DNA of 64,000 nt. It comes from Lactarius indigo (lineage: Eukaryota; Basidiomycota; Agaricomycetes; Russulales; Russulaceae). Location of the stretch: NCBI GenBank assembly GCA_025766275.1, contig JAFKAC010000001.1, forward strand, positions 1,736,001 to 1,800,000, given 5' to 3'. A model generated the notes under the pieces. The model did not search any database, was not told the DNA's origin, and saw only the letters and a list, made by a program, of their open reading frames with translations. A program made the translations under genes and the position numbers. Below are positions 58,632 through 64,000 of this stretch, one piece after another. Position 1 is the stretch's first letter, and every line of letters begins with the position of its first letter.

Positions 58632-60680
58632 ATGCCGCGACCAAAAAAGGGGAAAGCAAGAGCGCCACACCAAGCCCCAGAGGGAGGAGAGGATGAAGGC
58701 GTTTTGGGTGCGTAGCACGTCGTGTGACTGACCCTCCCTTCTCTCTGCTTGACTCGCAATCCTCGCGCGCACAACACAGAACCTATTCCCGAAGACCCAA
58801 GTGGTTACGAAGGCTATGCGCAAGGTGGGGGAGCGTGGCAAAACGAGGAAGCACGATGGGTCGATGGCGGGGGCGATGATCAAGGGTACGCTTATGGGGA
58901 CCACGGAGACCAATGGGGGCAAGTACCCAAATCCTCAGCCGGGGGAGTGGCCTGGGAATACACCCCCTGCGAATTATCCACAACAAGAGTGGGTTGCGCC
59001 AACAACTTCCCCGGTGAATGCACCTGCTCCTCCAGATCCCGCCTGGGCTGCTTGGGGTCGTCATCCTCAGGGGGCTTATGGTGTACCCCGAATACCCCGT
59101 GCTGCACCTCAACAACCTACTATGGCACCGCCTCAGCCTACACCGCCGTCCCGTCCTCGAAACAACTCTGGTGGAACCGCTGGTGGAACCGCTGGTGGAA
59201 CCGCTGGTGGAACCACCAGTTGGAAAAACTGGGGTGCAGAAGCTGCCGCTAATGGGTATCAGTCCCCTCCCCAAACCACTGGCGCGCCATACGGCCAGCA
59301 GCATCGCGTCGCATTCGCCGGCAATGACTCTTACGTCCCTACTGGCGATCGAGCCGAAATGACTCCGCAGGCACAACGCATGATCTTCGAGTCGATCCTA
59401 AATTCCCGAGGCGGTGCGCCTCAACAGCCTCAACAGCGCTCTGGCCGGAGCTCCGCCCAAAATTCTGTTCATACGTCCAAGCATCACAAGAAGAGCAAGA
59501 GGGAAAGAAGGGCCCAGGAGCAGAACCCACAACACGACTGGGGCGGACAACAGGAGAACCCGGGGTGGGGGCCGGAAAACTCGGGATGGGGAAGAGAAGA
59601 GTCTCAATGGGAGCAACAAAATGCCGAATGGGGAGAGAAGGAGGGACCTACATGGGACCAGCAGTGGGGGACTGGCGACGCGGGGCGGGACGACCCGGAC
59701 GGCGTGGGATACGCCAACGGCGATGGGTGGAACGACGCAGCCGGACGCAGAAATTACAGGCAAACCGTGTCAAGCGCATTTGTCCCAGCACCTACTGGCC
59801 AATCTCCGTACCCTATGCCTTCAAGGACTATGGCTTACGCAAATGGTAATGCGCAAGACACACTCGATGCCATTTCCCCCGGTCTATCTCGTCAAAGCAA
59901 CACGATCAGCGACTATGCAAACTTGCACTTCTTAGAGTCCTATGGGGAAGCTCTCAAGCCTGTTGAGAATGCCTTCTTCGGACGAGAACGTAAGGCCCGG
60001 GACCGTATACATTGGCAGTTTCCGCACGACAAGGATGAAAGAGTCGTCCACGCCTTGGAGTGGTTATACGACAATGCCCACGGTATTGGTGCTTATGGGG
60101 TGCGGAAATCATCCTTGCATATTTTTTCTCACTTCTCAAAACTTGCATTCGCCCCAGCTGAACAAATTTTTACAATCGCGTGAACGAGGCGCTTTATTCA
60201 TCAACGCTTCGTATGACGCCCCGGCTGGTATTGGCCCGGCTCTCGACTGGCTCACCTATGGGGACGTGGTGGAGACGCGAGACCGTCTCCTTCAAGAGTC
60301 CGTTGGATACTATGACCCCGGGATGCAGGTAATTGTGTTCGTACTTCTTCCCTCGAAAAGTGGCAACAGCCTTGCTATGTGGAGACGCAAAGTTGCTGTG
60401 CCCAATAGTGTGCGTTTATCACACCTCCGAGAGATCGAGCTCGCAAAGGCCGCGCTCCGGAAGGATTATCCCGTACTTGTCGACGAGATCCGGTACGATT
60501 CTTTTTTTTTTTTTTTCCGTATTCGTAGTCTAACCCACCCGACCAAGGCCGCCCCCCTATCGGCCGACGTCTCTACCATCCCAAAGCGTGCCGCCACAGC
60601 TGCTACCACCGCTCAAGCCGAAAAAGAAAAAGAAAGGGTTTTTCCGCAAGTTATTCCGAATATTTAAGATCGTGTGGTGA
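58632..60680 (+). CDS. CcmS-related domain protein with Gly/Gln/Trp-rich N-terminal region
   Basis: Basidiomycete-type protein with a 'CcmS-related' C-terminal domain, function unknown. The ATG at 58632 begins MPRPKKGKARAPHQAPEGGE. After an intron the frame reads EPIPEDPSGYEGYAQGGGAW up to GDQWGQ. It then continues as KYPNPQPGEWPGNTPPANYP one base over, with a surplus G in the G5 run 58915-58919 as the simplest cause. The low-complexity region has a GGTA repeat (59170-59214) and many Trp-Gly motifs (GWGPENSGWGREE). The conserved domain runs from ISDYANLHFLESYGEAL through RDRIHWQFPHDKDERV, LNKFLQSRERGALFINASYD and SGNSLAMWRRKVAVP. The last intron is best taken from the GTACGA donor near 60493 to the AG near 60548. 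That gives a Pro-rich stretch and the strongly basic, aromatic end KKKKKGFFRKLFRIFKIVW. Confidence 0.78.
59170..59214 (+). repeat. 12-bp tandem repeat encoding Gly-Gly-Thr-Ala
   Basis: The unit GGTGGAACCGCT occurs three times perfectly (59170-59181, 59182-59193, 59194-59205), then once in part (59206-59214). It lies in frame within the CcmS-related gene and should vary in length between strains without breaking the frame. Confidence 0.9.
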
Positions 60681-61109
60681 CCAAAAACTCGTCGTCCTGA
60701 CGAGACAGACGCTTTATCTCTCCCGCACCATTAGCCCGCCTCTTTGCGACACCTTTTGTGATATCCCGTGTATTGTTATATCCTCGATGCTTTGCTTTGG
60801 ATGTATTGCTTGCTTTGCTGGCCTTGTATTGACATTTCTATGTGCTATGTGCTACCCTGAATCGTTCTTCGTTGATAATGATGGTAACGGTACACTTACG
60901 ACTTAGAACCGATTTTGCCTTACGGACGTTTTTTTAACGACCTTATCATCAGCTCGTGGCTAACTAAGGGCGATGACGTCTCTATTTGGCTGACGTAACA
61001 TCTCTTGCGAGAGGCCACCACTGGCACGACAAGGGCATGATCAGTGCTCTAGAGCCCTCGTTGACGGAGCAACCATTGATCTAGCCAAGTTCTATTCCTC
61101 AAATATCAA
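60681..61109. other. Intergenic region
   Basis: This 429-bp stretch lies between the stop of the CcmS-related gene and the start of the next gene, on the same strand. It combines a 3' untranslated region and a promoter. It is AT-rich, with T runs near 60,928. No coding frame or RNA gene is visible. Confidence 0.5.
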
Positions 61110-61918
61110 ATGACTTTGCAAATGCCTGATCACACAAGTGTTACATCTCCCGTCATGGCGCCAGTTGACTCGGAAGCATCCCCCTCCGGGTCAACACATG
61201 GAACAATCCGCACCTTCGGGCCAACACCTGGAACCCGCTTGGTCATATTTGCGGCGTTACTTTTACCATCAGCTCTGGTGCCGCTGTTCGTTCTTCGACG
61301 AAGCGTTAATCAGCTCCATCGAAAGATTGATGAACTGAAGGGAGCGACGAACAACCTTCATCAGGAGTTTAAAACGGTGATGCTGGAGCTCTCCATCAGA
61401 CGAAAACAACATGGGCAGTTACGAGCTATGATTGGGGATACGAGGGTAGGGCTTGCGAACTTGCGCAAGGAGACGCAACGGACGCAGGCGATGCGCACAA
61501 ACTGGGAGCATCAGACACGAGAACAAATTCAAGGCCTCGTAGCATCCAATCGGTGAGTGCTGATGGGTCGTGATTCTGAAATGGATTCTCAAATACAAAT
61601 TTGCGTACGTCGGGCAGAATTCAGACATCACGCTTACGAGAGTTGGGCACTTCTCTCGCAGATGTCGCCGCGTTTATGCAGGAAGTTGAACTTCAGCAGG
61701 GTTTCTTCTCGCCTAGAATCGACGGCAAGGGTATCGAACGACTTCGATTTCTTGCCATGCAGTTTGAGCGTATGGGTAAGACAAAGGACAATAGTGCAGA
61801 CGTGAGTCCCTCGCCATTCATCGAAGCCCAATGACTTAATGTGGGCAATAGAAGGGGGGACAGTGCTGCTGGCAACTCACAACACAATTCTGAGGCGGGT
61901 GTGGGCAAAGAAAACTAG
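61110..61918 (+). CDS. Single-span membrane protein with coiled coil, unknown function
   Basis: Not recognised. The ATG at 61110 begins MTLQMPDHTSVTSPVMAP. One hydrophobic segment (LVIFAALLLPSALVPLFVLR) is followed by a coiled coil (RKIDELKGATNNLHQEFKTV, LRKETQRTQAMRTNWEHQTR). An intron from the GTGAGT near 61553 to the AG before ATTCAG joins VASNR to IQTSRLRELGTSLADVAAFM, then QEVELQQGFFSPRIDGKGIE. The last exon reads GDSAAGNSQHNSEAGVGKEN before the TAG 61916-61918, if one G is removed from the G6 run 61854-61859. As written, the frame would stop near 61893 instead. About 220 residues. The layout, a short N-terminus, one membrane span and a helical C-terminus, suggests an organelle-membrane protein, but this is inference only. 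Confidence 0.6.
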
Positions 61919-62098
61919 ATGTAGTTGGTCTGTATTGCTTAGTCAGATAGTATGTGAGGGTCATCAACGGCGCACACTCGCGCCGTTCGGACATGCGTTT
62001 GCCATTCGCTCCAGTCTGAGTTCTTATCACCACTTCCCAAAGACGCTGCGAACCATCATCCCGGGTTTAAAGGACCCTCTTCGGAAGCCCCCCGACCG

Positions 62099-64000
62099 AT
62101 GGAAGCAACCCTTGTTAATCCCACTCCCGCGCCCCCGCAGGCTGAGGCGGCGGGTTCTCTCGGTCATATGAACTACGACTCTCTAGAAAACTTACTTACT
62201 TCCCATCTCCCTCAGTCGCAGGAGGCTGGATCAGATGAAAACTCCGAGCAGAATGGCGAGCAAGCGCTCGAGTCTCACGAGGTCATCGAGTTGCAGGCGT
62301 TCAGTGAACGGAAGGAGTGGATTGTGGAAAAGATCAACGTGCGTGTCCCAGCCCCTGTTTCTTCTGCGCCCGCTTGTTCTTGACTATGGCTCCAAATAGC
62401 TCTTAGAGGGCATGGCCCCTATTGAGGTTTTTGCCGGCCTTGACGCCGTGCGCGCCTCTGCTCCCGCAGAATCGGGGTTGCCGACGCGGGAGCAACTTAA
62501 ACAATGGCTCGTAGAGCACGACAAAATTGAGAAGGAGACCGAGATATTTGACTCTGGCGAACTCAAAAAGTTCAAGAAGATCACCAAGGGTCAGTGCATA
62601 GCGAGCTCTCCCATTCTCCGTCCTTCCTCGAGCTTGAACGACCGATACAGCGGCCTCAAAGCGTAACCTATCCCCCCAAGACACGGACATAATAGAGCTC
62701 ACGTTGACGACCATATATGAATTCGACAAGTTGCTACACCTCCTGAGGGACAGGTCTGAGAACTTAGATTTGCTCGGCACCCGATTGTCCTGGGAGGAAC
62801 AGCGTTGTGCGGCATGGGCGGACCAACGTCAATTAATCCATGATCTGCAAAACTTCCTGTCCCAGCGGGCCAGGTGGTCTCCGTCTGTCTATGACGCTCT
62901 CCCTCAGACGGAAGGTCCCGCTTCCACCCCCACCCCCACACTCTCCCGCCGTGGCTCCGTCGCTTCCTTGGCATCGGAGGCTTCCAGTTCGTCCTCTTCT
63001 GGATTCTCGCGCACCGCTCGCTTCAAACTAGGCGAGGCTCTTTCAAGGGAAGCTGCTCAATTTGCCGGCCGTATCTCTAGCTTGCGTCACGGAAAGATTG
63101 CGGCAGCTGGTAAAGCCTTGGACAAAATCATTGAGAATAGGCCCGTTCCAGGGGAGCTGTTGGATGAGCAGGACAAATTGGAAGAACAAGGTGTCGATGC
63201 CATGGAGAATGTTGGGAGATTCGTTATGAGCGTCGTTACCCAATGGCGAAAGTGCGTTCACTTTTTCCCACATTAATTGGGGCTTTCTGACGATTGGTAG
63301 GGCCGATGAATTCTATGTGGAGACTATGAAAGACCAGGCGTCGGCACAAAGCTTGCTCGATGACATAGAAGCCGCGCAACTTACTCACCCTTCCTCCCGC
63401 CAAGACTCTGTTTTTTCTGCACGTGCTGGCGCCATCGTCAAGAGGCTCTCATCACGCGAGAATCCTTGTTCGGTCATCTCCGGCTTCCCCCGCCCTACCC
63501 ATACCCTTTTCCCAGACCAACCAAGCGCGAACAACTCCATCACCAAGGTCCTCGGCGAGGAATTGGAAATAGGTCTTTCTCTGGCCGCAAGGCTGGAGAG
63601 GAGTGCTCTCGATTACCATGCCGCGTGTGAAGCCGTAAGAAGGGCTGAGCATAGTGTCACGTCAGTAAATGAGCTCTCAAACTCCTATGTTTCTACTCTG
63701 CACCATATGCTCAACGGTGTTGACTCGTCCGATGGTGACGGTACACCGCCCGATGTGACAACGGAGTTGTGCCTCCGCGAGACCAAGCATGCCGCCTTTC
63801 TCGCTCTCCTCCCTTCTCTTTTGCAGCAACTAGACAAGTCTGATGAAGAAGCTGGCAGGGTCCTTCCTATAGCCCACGCGTCCCTACTTGGTTTAGCCGA
63901 TATCAACGTCGAACCCGGATTCAAAGATCGGTTATCGTTGGCGATTCGGCGCTTAGAGGACGTAAGGGGCGAATCGGAAAACACCCGTGCAGTGATGACG
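62099..64000 (+). CDS. Coiled-coil protein of unknown function (3' end beyond window)
   Basis: Not recognised by function; it has the look of a conserved basidiomycete protein. The ATG at 62099 begins MEATLVNPTPAPPQAEAAGS. Introns after KIN, ITK and TQWR keep phase and join LLEGMAPIEVFAGLDAV, KRNLSPQDTDIIELTLTTIY and ADEFYVETMKDQAS. The protein is mostly helical: IYEFDKLLHLLRDRSENLDL, LSWEEQRCAAWADQRQLIHD, LSREAAQFAGRISSLRHGKI. A Ser-rich loop (LASEASSSSSSGFSRTARF) separates two helical parts. The frame is open to the window edge (DVRGESENTRAVMT), so the C-terminus is missing. No membrane segment or catalytic motif is visible; a scaffold or cytoske­letal adaptor role is possible but unsupported. 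Confidence 0.7.

Noticed and set aside
60493..60560. Apparent frame shift near the end of the CcmS-related gene
   Set aside because: Moving the acceptor from GTAG to the later CCAAG keeps phase and yields the natural KPKKKKKGFFRKLFRIF ending.
1..64000. Mobile elements, CRISPR arrays, tRNA or rRNA genes, or a secondary-metabolite or defence cluster
   Set aside because: Reading both strands I found no transposase or reverse-transcriptase motifs, terminal repeats, spaced direct repeats, clover-leaf candidates, or co-directional biosynthetic genes. The window is ordinary core genome.

Overview
The window is nuclear DNA of a filamentous basidiomycete, most likely an Agaricomycete. Genes are closely packed on both strands. 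Most are broken into many exons by introns of about 45-65 nt with GT(R)NGT donors and CTAAC/CTGAC-like branch sites. Several families are typical of basidiomycetes: DUF7704, a CcmS-related domain protein, and a Zn2Cys6 regulator of basidiomycete type. I place 20 protein-coding genes, one of them cut by the right edge. I see no tRNA, rRNA, transposon or CRISPR array. Eukaryotic start codons were required, so GTG/TTG starts were rejected and many genes begin inside a longer open frame.

Layout: DUF7704 membrane protein (94-883 +); AIR-type zinc-knuckle protein (998-3208 +); unknown coiled-coil protein (3383-6555 -); neurofibromin/IRA RasGAP (6776-16719 -); three-RRM RNA-binding protein (17699-20610 +); NPC1/NCR1 sterol transporter (21392-25911 -); DPH1 (26006-27789 +); Zn2Cys6 regulator (27857-31005 -); FAR11/STRIP (31204-35431 -); cyclin A (35908-38394 +); ubiquitin E1 UBA1 (39608-43456 -); cyclin B (44123-45901 -); cactin (46414-48880 -); mitochondrial ClpX/MCX1 (49042-51353 +); RanBP1/YRB1 (51517-52414 -); p24/EMP24 (52593-53466 +); kinesin-8 (53761-57084 -); dihydroorotase (57127-58376 +); CcmS-related protein (58632-60680 +); membrane coiled-coil protein (61110-61918 +); coiled-coil protein (62099 to the edge, +).

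Functionally this is ordinary core-genome content: RNA surveillance and splicing (AIR, cactin, RRM protein), Ras and STRIPAK signalling (IRA, FAR11), proteostasis (UBA1, MCX1), translation-factor modification (DPH1), trafficking and sterol handling (EMP24, NPC1), pyrimidine synthesis, and cytoskeleton. I found no operon-like or defence-like system. Several pairs diverge from very short shared promoters (94, 161, 178 and 42 bp).

The strongest unexplained signal is a set of about a dozen places where a conserved protein continues in another frame after a gain or loss of one base, mostly in short homopolymers. These look like homopolymer-length errors in the assembly, except that kinesin-8 carries five and might be decaying. 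Other points are two 7-nt microexons in MCX1, two probable GC-AG introns, and a related pair of PCL-type cyclins either side of UBA1 that share an intron position. Exon borders were read by eye and are models, not cDNA-supported.
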